A DNA stretch of 14,774 nucleotides from Spongiicolonus versatilis (GTDB lineage: Bacteria > Pseudomonadota > Gammaproteobacteria > Arenicellales > Spongiicolonaceae): positions 1 to 14,774 of the forward strand of contig JAPYMU010000109.1 of the NCBI GenBank assembly GCA_028286165.1, read 5' to 3'. Position 1 is the stretch's first letter. Each line of letters begins with the position of its first letter. The translations under genes were made by a program, and so were the position numbers. Positions 1-11,121 of the stretch are shown here, piece by piece. The notes under the pieces were generated by a model that worked only from the letters and a program-made list of their open reading frames with translations, searched no databases and was not told where the DNA came from.

Positions 1-811
1 GTGGCCGGGTTTTCCATCGGCCGCACCAGCGGCAAGGCGCGCGCGGCGCAGACCATCGGTGGGATTGAAATCAAAAACCTGAGCGAAAGCAAGATAACCA
101 GTGTGCATCCGTACCTGCTGCTGCGGCTGAACGAGCGCACACACGGCTGGCTGGCATTGGGTTACGGCGCCGGCGAAGTTGAAGTGAACGAAACGCAGTT
201 GGCCACAACGCGCCGCGCGACCGCCGACCTGGCCCTCACCCTGGCCGCCTTCGGCGCGCAATGGTGGCGGCCGGCGAATGACATCCACATGTTTGACCTC
301 GCCCTGCGCGCTGATGGCATGCTGACCCGCAGCGCATTGCAGCGCGCGGCCTTTGACGACGGCAGCGTCCTGCCCGGCGTCACCGCCGACACTGTGCGCC
401 TGGGTTTGGAAGGCAAGGCCGGCCGCACCTGGGAACTTCTTGCCGGCACCTTGCGCGCTTTCGCCACCGCCGGTGTGCGCAACGACTTCCGCGACGCCCG
501 CAAAACCACCGCCGCCGCAGCCGACCTCGGCGGAGGCATGCACTGGCAAGGCGACAACGGTTTTGTGTTCCGCCTGCAGGGCGCCAAGCAAGCCCTCGGC
601 AACGGCGACCAGCACACCTGGGGTGCCGAAGCACAGTGGACCGTCCAGTGCAAGGAACTGAACCTCGCCCCCTACGCGCAACTGTCCTCTGGCAGCGAAA
701 CTCCCAATTGGCATAGCGGCGTCCGCCTCAGCGTCCGGCGGCTGAACCTGCGACTCGGCATCGGCCTCGACAACGCCGGCGCCGACTACTCGCAACTGCT
801 GCGGGGAGAAG

Positions 812-822
<11 letters not shown>
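1..822 (+). CDS. Outer-membrane autotransporter-like beta-barrel protein, C-terminal part (5' end outside window)
   Basis: The frame is open from base 1 to a TGA at 820-822, giving 273 residues. The first codon is GTG, but the protein begins in mid-domain, so the true start probably lies upstream. The sequence shows alternating polar and hydrophobic strands, a stretch with HPYLLLRLNER followed by GWLALGYGAGEVEV, then DLALTLAAFGAQ, LALRADGMLTR, VRLGLEGKAG and ADLGGGMHW. This order of blocks is typical of C-terminal barrels of type V autotransporters. It ends in EVRF; a terminal Phe is the usual BAM-complex recognition signal. The barrel would sit in the outer membrane and either export or anchor a passenger encoded upstream. 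The gene's last 11 bases overlap the end of the convergent yejF gene, and I see no terminator between them. Passenger and function are unknown. It could instead be a stand-alone barrel porin, but the motif order favours an autotransporter. Confidence 0.7.
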
Positions 823-2427
<1,605 letters not shown>

Positions 2428-2431
<4 letters not shown>

Positions 2432-3468
2432 GGGTTTTTTCTCGGGTCAAATGCATCGCGCACCGCCTCGCCGATGAAAATCATCAAACTCAGCATCACG
2501 CCGATGGAAAAAAATCCGACCAGGCCGAGCCAGGCGGCCTGCAGGTTGGCCTTGCCCTGGGCCAGCAGTTCACCGAGGGAGGCATCCCCCGGCGGCAGGC
2601 CGAAGCCGAGGAAGTCCAGCGAAGTCAGCACGGTGACCGAGAAGGCGAGGGTGAAAGGCATGAAAGTCAACGTCGCGACCACCGCGTTGGGCAGCACATG
2701 GCGCAGCATGATGCGGCCGTCACTGACGCCGAGGGCCCTGGCGGCGCGCACATAGTCAAAGTTGCGCGCGCGCAAAAACTCGGCGCGTACCACGCCGACG
2801 AAATTGGTCCAACTGAACAACAGCATCAGCCCCAGCAGCCACCAGAAGTTCGGCCGCACCACGCTGGCCAAAATAATCAGCAGAAACAAAACCGGCAGGC
2901 CCTGCCAGATTTCAATGAAACGCTGAAACAGCAAATCCAGCCGTCCGCCGAAATAACCCTGCACCGCGCCGGCGGCGACGCCAATGACCGCGCTGGCGAT
3001 GGTGAGGGCGAAGCCGAACAGCACCGAAATGCGGAAGCCGTAGATCAGCCGCGCCGTCACATCCCGCGCCTGGTCGTCGGTGCCGAGCCAGTGCGCGGCG
3101 TCCGGCGGTGACGGCGCCGGCACCGGCAAATCCCAGGCGACGCTGCGGTAATTGTGGCGGATCGGCGGCCACAGCATCCAGCCCTCGGCGTTGATTTTTT
3201 CCATGATGAACGGGTCGCGGTATTCGGTTTCGGTTTCAAACTCGCCGCCGAACACGGTCTCGGCGTGGCGCTTGAAGATCGGCGCGTAAAATTCGCCCTG
3301 GTAGCGCACCAGCACCGGCTTGTCGTTGGCGATGAACTCGGCGCCGAGGGAGACGGTGAACAGCGCGGCGAAAATCCACAGCGACCAGAAGCCGCGGCGG
3401 TTGGCCGCAAACAGGCGCAGGCGGCGGCGGGCCAGCGGCGACAGGCCTTTGCGCGCGGCGTTTTTCAT
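2428..3468 (-). CDS. yejE: Peptide ABC transporter permease YejE
   Basis: This 346-residue inner-membrane permease is one half of the channel that moves peptides from the periplasmic binding protein into the cytoplasm. It has one N-terminal membrane segment (about residues 27-47) and then a periplasmic stretch containing FIANDKPVLVRY, as in E. coli YejE. The HWLGTD motif at 126-131 is typical of OppC/DppC-type permeases. About five further membrane segments follow. The cytoplasmic EAA-type coupling loop that contacts the ATPase lies around 229-262 (EFLRARNFDYVRAARALGVS). The C-terminus, FIGEAVRDAFDP, also matches the YejE family. The ATG overlaps the yejB stop by 4 bases (ATGA), and the gene ends overlapping the yejF start. 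Length and motif order match E. coli YejE closely, so the YejE assignment is preferred over generic OppC. Confidence 0.94.
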
Positions 3469-4556
3469 GACTGGCGCGCTTCAAAGTCAATGCGCGGGTC
3501 CACCACGGTGTAGGCGATGTCACCGGCCAGGTTCATCAGCAGGCCGAGCAGGGAATAAAAATACAGGGTGCCGAACACCACCGGGTAGTCGCGTTGCAGC
3601 GCCGCCTCAAAGCCGAGCAGGCCCAGTCCGTCCAGTGAAAAAATAATTTCAATCAGCAGCGAGCCGGTGAACAACGTGGCGATGAAGGCGCCGGGGAAGC
3701 CGGCGATGACGATGAGCATGGCGTTGCGGAACACGTGGCCGAACATCACACGCCATTCGCCGAGGCCCTTGGCGCGCGCGGTGAGGACGTACTGCTGGTT
3801 GATTTGGTCCAAAAAAGAATTCTTCGTCAGCATGGCCAGGGTGGCGAAGCCGCCGATCACCATCGCGGTGACCGGCAGCGCCAGGTGCCACAGGTAGTCG
3901 GTGATTTTTGCAACCAGGGAAAGTTGCTCCCAATTGTCCGAGGCCAGGCCGCCGAGGGGAAACCAGTTGAGGTAACTGCCGCCGGCAAACATCACCAGCA
4001 GAAAAACGGCGAACAAAAATCCCGGTATCGCCGCGCCGGCCACCATCACCGCGCTGCTGAGGGCGTCAAAGCGGCCGCCGTCGCGCACCGCCTTGGCGAT
4101 GCCGAGGGGAATGGAAACCAGGTAGACCAGCAGCGTGGTCCACACTGCAAGCGACAGTGACACCGGCATCTTCTCCATCACCAGGCGCGCCACGCTCTGG
4201 TCGCGGAAAAAACTCTCGCCGAAATCAAAGACGATGTAATTTTTTACCATGGTGAAGAAACGTTCGGGCAGCGGCTTGTCAAAACCGAAGCGCTTTTCCA
4301 GTTCGGCGATGAACTCCGGGTCCAGCCCCTGCGCGCCGCGGTAGGCGCTTTCGGCGCCGGCGGTGCGGCTCCTGAAAGTCTCACCACCACCGCCGGTTGC
4401 GCGCCGCGCGATTTCGCCGCCTTCGCCGGTCAACTCCCAGATGGCCTGCTCCACCGGGCCGCCCGGGGCGATGTGCACCACCGCGAAATTAATCAGCATG
4501 ATGGCGAACAGAGTCGGAATCATGAGCAGCAGTCGGCGGATGATGTACGCGGTCAT
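3465..4556 (-). CDS. yejB: Peptide ABC transporter permease YejB
   Basis: This 363-residue inner-membrane permease pairs with YejE. The N-terminus is a membrane segment followed by IAPGGPVEQAI (about 29-39), the hallmark of OppB/DppB/YejB permeases. A Gly-rich periplasmic stretch (about 43-75) then leads to YRGAQGLDPE and FGFDKP, an arrangement specific to YejB. Membrane segments lie around 137-155, 168-192, 225-245, 278-300 and 335-355. The EAA coupling loop spans about 250-281 (QQYVLTARAKG to FRNA). The C-terminus reads YTVVDPRIDFE, as in E. coli YejB (364 residues). Its ATG overlaps the stop of the racemase-like gene as ATGA, and its own stop overlaps the yejE start. The permease is therefore translated directly after an enzyme gene rather than after the binding-protein gene. 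Confidence 0.94.
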   Translation of the reverse strand: MTAYIIRRLLLMIPTLFAIMLINFAVVHIAPGGPVEQAIWELTGEGGEIARRATGGGGETFRSRTAGAESAYRGAQGLDPEFIAELEKRFGFDKPLPERFFTMVKNYIVFDFGESFFRDQSVARLVMEKMPVSLSLAVWTTLLVYLVSIPLGIAKAVRDGGRFDALSSAVMVAGAAIPGFLFAVFLLVMFAGGSYLNWFPLGGLASDNWEQLSLVAKITDYLWHLALPVTAMVIGGFATLAMLTKNSFLDQINQQYVLTARAKGLGEWRVMFGHVFRNAMLIVIAGFPGAFIATLFTGSLLIEIIFSLDGLGLLGFEAALQRDYPVVFGTLYFYSLLGLLMNLAGDIAYTVVDPRIDFEARQS

Positions 4557-5734
4557 TGGGTGACTCCGGCTTCTCTGAGGGCCGATATCTGGCCGGCGCT
4601 GAGGCCGAGTTCGCGCAGAATTTCCGCCGAGTGTTCGCCGGGCGCGGCCGGCCTGCCGCGGATTGCGCCCGGGGTTTGGGAAAGTTTGGGCGCGACGCCG
4701 ACCTGCATTACGCCGTGGTGTTCACCCGCCATGCGCCGTGCTTTGGTTTGCGGGTGGCGCGCGGCTTCCTCCGGTGACAGCACCGGCGTCACCGCATCGT
4801 CGCGGCCGTTGAACAGCGCGCACCAGTGGTCGCGCGTTTGGCCCGCGAATATTTTTTCCAGCGCAGCGGCGGCTTCAGGCCAGCGTTTTTCATCTTCCAG
4901 CAGCGCAAACAAATCCGGGCGCTGCAATTTTTCAAACACCGACCGCGCCAGCGCGGTCTCCAGCGCGCCGATGCTGAGCCACTTGCCGTCGGCGCAGCGG
5001 TATGGGCGGTAGTGGGGCAGGTCGCCGGTGAAGGTGCCGCGCCACCGGCTTGAGTCGCCGCCTTCATCCTCCAAAGCCGCCGCATAAAAATCGGCCATCA
5101 GGTAAACTACGGCGTCGGTCAACGCCACGTCCACATGCTGGCCGCGCCCGGTCCTGCCGCGCGCAATCACGGCAAAGAGGATGCCGGCGACCGCGCTCAT
5201 GGCGCCGCCGCCGTTGTCCGACAGAAGATTCTGCGGGCATGTGGGCGTGCCGTCCGCCGCGCGAATCATGTCAAGAGCGCCGCTCATGGCGAGGTAGTTG
5301 ATGTCGTGGCCGCCGGTTTCGCGCAGCGGCCCGTTCTGGCCGTAGCCGCTGATGGAGCAGTAAATCAGGCGCGGACAACTTTCGCGCAAGTCCTCGTAGC
5401 CGAGTCCCAGCGCGGCCATTTTTCCCGGGCGCATTTCCTCCACCAGAATGTCGGCGGCGGCGGCGAGTTTAAGAAAAATTTCACGGCCGCGCCGCGACTT
5501 CAAATTCAACGCCAGCGACCGCTTGCCGCGCATCAGCGCGTCGTGGGGCTGAAACCTCACCGACACCGGCTTGCGCGGTTTGCCGCCGGCGTGGCTGTCG
5601 CCGAGCCCGGTGGCGCCGGGGCGCGCGATGTGAATCACCTCGGCGCCGAAGTCGGCGAGCATCATGGTGGCGAGAGGCGCCGGCGAGTTTTTGCCGAGGT
5701 CAATGACTTTGAGGCCGGCCAGGGGCGCGGTCAT
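4553..5734 (-). CDS. Alpha-methylacyl-CoA racemase-like enzyme (CoA-transferase family III, CaiB/BaiF fold)
   Basis: This 393-residue cytoplasmic enzyme has the family III opening (LAGLKVIDLG, then LADFGAEVIHI) and the conserved NLKS, LVEEMRPGKMAALGLGYEDL and LIYCSISGYGQNGPL blocks. The GGHDINYL and LLSDNGGGAMS blocks match alpha-methylacyl-CoA racemases. His143, Asp173 and Glu259 fall where the catalytic His126, Asp156 and Glu241 of the mycobacterial racemase lie: spacings are 30 and 86 here against 30 and 85 there. Since His and Glu are racemase features, I favour epimerisation of 2-methylacyl-CoA thioesters over CoA transfer. The true substrate is unknown. Both ends overlap neighbours by 4 bases: its ATG with the yejA stop and its stop with the yejB start. 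It is therefore built into the peptide-import operon and should be co-translated. A plain acyl-CoA:carboxylate CoA-transferase remains possible. Confidence 0.85.
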   Translation of the reverse strand: MTAPLAGLKVIDLGKNSPAPLATMMLADFGAEVIHIARPGATGLGDSHAGGKPRKPVSVRFQPHDALMRGKRSLALNLKSRRGREIFLKLAAAADILVEEMRPGKMAALGLGYEDLRESCPRLIYCSISGYGQNGPLRETGGHDINYLAMSGALDMIRAADGTPTCPQNLLSDNGGGAMSAVAGILFAVIARGRTGRGQHVDVALTDAVVYLMADFYAAALEDEGGDSSRWRGTFTGDLPHYRPYRCADGKWLSIGALETALARSVFEKLQRPDLFALLEDEKRWPEAAAALEKIFAGQTRDHWCALFNGRDDAVTPVLSPEEAARHPQTKARRMAGEHHGVMQVGVAPKLSQTPGAIRGRPAAPGEHSAEILRELGLSAGQISALREAGVTQ

Positions 5735-7635
5735 TGCTGCTCTCCGCCACCGCCGGCGCCGGCCTCCAGGGCGGCGGCTTTGTTTTGGTCAAACCACCAG
5801 CGGCTCAGCATTTCCCCGGCGCGCACCGGCGCGGCCGGGCGGGAGAATTTGTCCCAGTACAAAATCCGCACCGCCGGCAGGTGCCAGTTGGGAATGACAT
5901 AAAAATTCCACAGCAGAACCCGGTCCAGGGCGCGGGTGCGGGCGATTAAGTTTTCCCGCGTGGTCGCCGTGGCCACCAACTCGGCCAACTCGTCCACCAC
6001 TTCGTTTTTGATGCCGATGTAGTTGCGGCTGCCGGGGCGGTCGGCGTCGGCGCTGCCCCACAGCGCGCGCTGCTCGTTGCCCGGGGATTCGGTTTGCCCG
6101 AAAGCATGCACCATCATGTCAAAATCAAAACTGCGCGCGCGGCGGACGTACTGCGCGTAATCCACCACCCGCACCCGCGCCTCAATGCCGAGCCGTTTAA
6201 GGTTGCGCACAAAAGGCAGCAGGATGCGCTCAAAACCGGACGCGCCGATCATAAATTCAAAGGTGAAGGCCTCGCCGGTCTCGCCGTGCACCAGGCGGAA
6301 GTCCTTCACCACCCACCCGGCCTGCTTCAGCAGGCGTGCCGCGTGCAGTAAATTTTCCCGCGGCCAGCCGCCGCCGTCGGTGGCCGGCGGGCGGTAGGCT
6401 TGTTCAAAAACCCGCGCCGGGATTCGGCCGCGGTAGCGGTTGAGCAGCGCCAGTTCCGCGTCCGCCGGCAGGCCGTCCGAGGCCAGGTCGGAGTTGGAAA
6501 AATAACTGCGGGTTCTTTTGTACTGGCCGAAAAAAAGCGCGCGGTTGGTCCACTCATAATCAAACGCGTAAGCCAGCGCTTCGCGCACCAGCGGCTGGCG
6601 GAAAACCGGCCGCCGCACGTTGTAGATGAAGGCCTGCATCCCGGTGGGCTTGCGGCTGGGAATCCAGTCTTTAATCAGGCGGCCTTCGGTGACGGCGTCA
6701 ATGCCGTAGTCCAGAGCCCAGGCTTTGGCGGTGTTTTCGTGGCGGAAATCAATGCGGCCGGATTTCAGCGCGAGGCGAATGGCGGTGATGTCGCGGTAGT
6801 AGTCGGTGCGCTTTTGGTCAAAGTTGTGCAGGCCGCGGTTCACCGGCAAATCCCGGCCCCAGTAATTTTTCACCCGCTCCTCAATTACATAACGCCCGGC
6901 CTCAAATTTTTTAATCCGGTACGGCCCGCTGCCGAGGGGCGGCTCCAGAGTCGTTTTGGCGAAGTCGCGCTGCCGCCAGTAGTGGCGCGGCAGCACCGGC
7001 ATCTGCCCCACCAGCAGCGGCATCTCGCGGCTCTCGCCGCCGGCGAAGGTGAATTTCACCCGCCGCTCGCCCAGTTCTTCCACGTTGCGCACGCCGGCGA
7101 ACAGGGAACGGTAAAACGGCCGGCCGGCGGCGGTGAGAGTGCGGAAAGACCAGACAACATCGGCGGCGGTGATGGCGGCGCCGTCGTGCCAGCGCGCCTG
7201 CGGGTGCAAGTCAAAAACCACCCACGAGCGGTCGGCCGGCCAGGTGATGCTTTCGGCGATCAGACCGTAGGCGGTGTACGGTTCGTCGGCGCTCAGCGCG
7301 AGCAGGGTTTCGTTGGCGGTGATGAACGGAATGACGGCCGCGCCGGAGTCGGTGGTGGCCGGGCTGCCTTTGGCGATGTAGGGGTGAAAACTGTCAAATG
7401 AACTCTCCCGCGCCAGCCGCAAAACGCCGCCCTTGGGCGCGCCGGGGTTGACGTAGTCAAAATGGGTGAAGCCGGCGGCGTATTTCGGCTTGCCGTGCAT
7501 GGCGATGGCGTGGGCGGTGGTGACGGTGTCGGCGCCGGAGGTGGTGGTTGCAGTACCGAAGACGGTGACGGCGATGAGCGCGGCGGAGATGGAAATGGCC
7601 GGGGCGGTTTTCACATGCGTTAGTATAAACGCCAT
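5731..7635 (-). CDS. yejA: Periplasmic peptide-binding protein YejA (extracellular solute-binding family 5)
   Basis: The gene encodes a periplasmic receptor for the YejBEF importer, 634 residues from this ATG (E. coli YejA is 604). The N-terminus is a Sec signal peptide with a hydrophobic core at about residues 11-30 and likely cleavage near SGA-D (about 35). The mature part has HFDYVNPGAPKGG (58-70), then LIAESITWP, WVVFDLHPQARWHDGAAITAADVVWSF and GSGPYRI, the family 5 order. Later YejA-specific stretches include FNVRRPVF-like FIYNVRRPVFR, REALAYAFDYEW and RALDRVLLWNFYVIPNWH. The frame stays open further upstream, but that would run into mutY and gives no signal peptide. The ATG at 7635 overlaps the mutY ATG; a GTG at 7614 would give a shorter, equally good signal peptide (VKTAP...). 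Neither has a clear Shine-Dalgarno sequence. It is the first gene of the operon. Peptides or peptide-like antibiotics are the expected ligands; the exact ligand is inferred, not shown. Confidence 0.92.
   Translation of the reverse strand: MAFILTHVKTAPAISISAALIAVTVFGTATTTSGADTVTTAHAIAMHGKPKYAAGFTHFDYVNPGAPKGGVLRLARESSFDSFHPYIAKGSPATTDSGAAVIPFITANETLLALSADEPYTAYGLIAESITWPADRSWVVFDLHPQARWHDGAAITAADVVWSFRTLTAAGRPFYRSLFAGVRNVEELGERRVKFTFAGGESREMPLLVGQMPVLPRHYWRQRDFAKTTLEPPLGSGPYRIKKFEAGRYVIEERVKNYWGRDLPVNRGLHNFDQKRTDYYRDITAIRLALKSGRIDFRHENTAKAWALDYGIDAVTEGRLIKDWIPSRKPTGMQAFIYNVRRPVFRQPLVREALAYAFDYEWTNRALFFGQYKRTRSYFSNSDLASDGLPADAELALLNRYRGRIPARVFEQAYRPPATDGGGWPRENLLHAARLLKQAGWVVKDFRLVHGETGEAFTFEFMIGASGFERILLPFVRNLKRLGIEARVRVVDYAQYVRRARSFDFDMMVHAFGQTESPGNEQRALWGSADADRPGSRNYIGIKNEVVDELAELVATATTRENLIARTRALDRVLLWNFYVIPNWHLPAVRILYWDKFSRPAAPVRAGEMLSRWWFDQNKAAALEAGAGGGGEQQ
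7622..7629. promoter_or_regulatory. Possible shared -10 element for divergent yejA and mutY
   Basis: The + strand reads TATAAA at 7624-7629, four bases before the mutY ATG. The - strand reads TATACT at 7627-7622, seven bases before the alternative yejA GTG at 7614. Both resemble the sigma70 -10 TATAAT and share a symmetric TATA core. Transcription would begin at or next to each start codon, which fits the lack of Shine-Dalgarno sequences on both sides. I found no convincing -35 hexamer in either direction, so this is a weak prediction. If yejA instead starts at 7635, its promoter must lie further inside mutY. Confidence 0.35.
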
Positions 7636-8701
7636 GACCGCGAATGCCGCCACCTGGTTTGCGCGCCGGCTGTTGCGGTGGCAGCCGCGGCATGGGCGCA
7701 ATGATTTGCCGTGGCAGAAGTCGCGCGATGCTTACCCGGTGTGGCTGGCGGAAATCATGCTGCAGCAGACGCGGGTGGCGGCGGTGGTGCCGTATTACGA
7801 GCGTTTTGTGCGGCGTTTTCCCGATGTCCAAACCCTGGCCGCCGCGCGGCGCGATGAGGTGATGCACCACTGGGCCGGCCTCGGCTACTACGCCCGCGCA
7901 CGCAACCTTCACCGGGCCGCACAGGTGGTCGCCGCGCGCGGCGGGTTTCCCGGCAGCCTGGCGGAGATGCAAAAACTGCCCGGCATCGGCCGCTCCACCG
8001 CCGCCGCCGTTCTCGCCCTCACCCTCAACCGGCCGCACGCGATACTGGACGGCAACGCGCGCCGGGTGCTGTGCCGGTTTTACAAAGTGCGCGGCCCGCG
8101 CGCCGGCCCCGGCGCCGCGCAAACCGAGCGGCTGCTGTGGCGCATTGCCGGGCGCAACACGCCACGGCGGCGCGCGGCGCGCTACACCCAGGCGATCATG
8201 GATTTGGGCGCCACGGTTTGCGTACGCGGCGCGCCGTTTTGTGAGCGCTGCCCGGTGGCGCCGCGCTGCCGCGCCCGGCGCCACGGCGTTGCCGCGCAAC
8301 TGCCGGCCGCCGCCAAGCGCAAACCGCTGCCGGTGAAGGCGGTGCGGATGATTTTTGTGCGCGATGAGCGCGGGCGGATTCTGCTTGAGCGGCGCCCGGC
8401 GCCCGGCATCTGGGGCGGCTTGTGGACTCCGCCGCAGTGCGCCATGGAGGAGGACTGCCCGGCGGCGTTGGAAAAAAGATTTGGCATTAAAATTAAAACG
8501 GAGCCGGCCGGTGAAGTTCTGCGCCACGGCTTCACCCACTACATTTTGGAAATCACCCCGGTGCCGGCGCGGGTGGCGGGCTTTACCGGCAAAGTCATGG
8601 AGCGGCCGCCGGTGGCCTGGTATGAGCCGGCCGGGCCGCAGCGGCTGGGGCTGGCGGCGCCGGTTAAAAAATTGCTCGGGGTTTATGATGGAAACCGGTG
8701 A
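7634..8701 (+). CDS. mutY: Adenine DNA glycosylase MutY
   Basis: MutY removes adenine mispaired with 8-oxoguanine in base-excision repair, preventing G:C to T:A mutations after oxidative damage. The protein has 355 residues (E. coli 350). Catalytic Glu40 lies in EIMLQQTRVAAVVPYYERF, which matches the E. coli Glu37 region. The helix-hairpin-helix LPGIGRSTAAA is at 115-125 and catalytic Asp139 is in LDGNARRVL. Cys196, Cys203, Cys206 and Cys212 (C-X6-C-X2-C-X5-C) bind the [4Fe-4S] cluster. The NUDIX-like 8-oxoguanine recognition domain follows from about residue 235 (RMIFVRDERGRILLERRPAPGIWGGLW). The frame extends upstream of 7634, but those residues show no family similarity, so this ATG is chosen. 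It overlaps the divergent yejA ATG. No Shine-Dalgarno sequence is visible; the mRNA may be leaderless. yggX follows after 45 bases. Confidence 0.95.
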   Translation: MTANAATWFARRLLRWQPRHGRNDLPWQKSRDAYPVWLAEIMLQQTRVAAVVPYYERFVRRFPDVQTLAAARRDEVMHHWAGLGYYARARNLHRAAQVVAARGGFPGSLAEMQKLPGIGRSTAAAVLALTLNRPHAILDGNARRVLCRFYKVRGPRAGPGAAQTERLLWRIAGRNTPRRRAARYTQAIMDLGATVCVRGAPFCERCPVAPRCRARRHGVAAQLPAAAKRKPLPVKAVRMIFVRDERGRILLERRPAPGIWGGLWTPPQCAMEEDCPAALEKRFGIKIKTEPAGEVLRHGFTHYILEITPVPARVAGFTGKVMERPPVAWYEPAGPQRLGLAAPVKKLLGVYDGNR

Positions 8702-8734
8702 CTCACTTTAACAACGCGCAAAAGAAAAAACGCG

Positions 8735-8740
8735 CATAAT
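8735..8740 (+). promoter_or_regulatory. Possible -10 element before yggX
   Basis: CATAAT (5 of 6 matches to TATAAT) lies six bases before the yggX ATG, at the end of an A-rich stretch in the 45-base mutY-yggX gap. Transcription would start at about the ATG itself, and there is no Shine-Dalgarno sequence in between. No -35 hexamer stands at 16-18 bases. This could be an internal promoter that makes a leaderless yggX transcript, or chance in an AT-rich gap. Confidence 0.25.
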
Positions 8741-8746
8741 CGCCGC

Positions 8747-9025
8747 ATGCCCCGCACCGTCCACTGTGTTGTGCTGAAAAAAGAGGCCGCCGGTTTGCAG
8801 TCGCCGCCGTGGCCGGGTGAACTCGGGCGGCGGGTGTTTGAAAATGTCAGCGCCGAGGCCTGGGGGCGGTGGCTTGCGCACCAGACCATGCTGATTAATG
8901 AAAAACGCCTGAGCCTGGTGAAGCCGGAGCACAAAAGTTACCTTGCCGCGCAAATGGAAAAATTCTTTTTCGGCGGCGAAGTGGACCAGCCGGCCGGTTA
9001 TGTCCCGGCGGATGAAAACAAGTAA
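8747..9025 (+). CDS. yggX: Fe(2+)-trafficking / Fe-S cluster protection protein YggX
   Basis: This small cytoplasmic protein of 92 residues (E. coli 91) is implicated in iron trafficking and in protecting or repairing oxidation-labile Fe-S clusters. The sequence matches along its length: MPRTVHC with the conserved Cys7, PPWPGELGRRVFENVSAEAW, the near-invariant QTMLINEKRL at about 47-56, and the C-terminal GYVPADE. It lies 45 bases downstream of mutY, the gene order also found in E. coli. Because MutY itself carries an Fe-S cluster, the linkage makes functional sense. The start has no obvious Shine-Dalgarno sequence. The next gene begins 18 bases after its stop, so the two are probably co-transcribed. 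Confidence 0.96.
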   Translation: MPRTVHCVVLKKEAAGLQSPPWPGELGRRVFENVSAEAWGRWLAHQTMLINEKRLSLVKPEHKSYLAAQMEKFFFGGEVDQPAGYVPADENK

Positions 9026-9043
9026 CCGCGCCGGCAGCCTGCG

Positions 9044-11083
<2,040 letters not shown>

Positions 11084-11088
11084 GGGTT

Positions 11089-11097
11089 TGTGCTAAT
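11089..11097 (+). promoter_or_regulatory. Possible extended -10 element before aceB
   Basis: The short gap after the DUF255 stop contains TGTGCTAAT, which matches an extended -10 (TG, one base, then GCTAAT with 4 of 6 consensus positions). Transcription would start near 11104, leaving a leader of about 18 bases before the aceB ATG at 11122. No clear -35 is seen, though an extended -10 can do without one. The evidence is weak; read-through from the upstream genes is equally possible. Confidence 0.25.
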
Positions 11098-11121
11098 GTG
11101 CCGTCGGCCGCCGGCCAGATT

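Noticed and set aside
6400..7401. Long + strand frame (333 codons) opposite yejA.
   Set aside because: It is Val/Gly/Ala-rich with no domain, and arises from the GC-rich third positions of yejA.
7466..7633. N-terminal extension of mutY by 56 residues.
   Set aside because: Those residues overlap the yejA signal-peptide region on the other strand and have no counterpart in MutY, which begins naturally at 7634.
7457..8539. Long - strand frame (360 codons) opposite mutY.
   Set aside because: It is low-complexity and Arg/Ala/Gly-rich with no motif. mutY on the + strand is certain.
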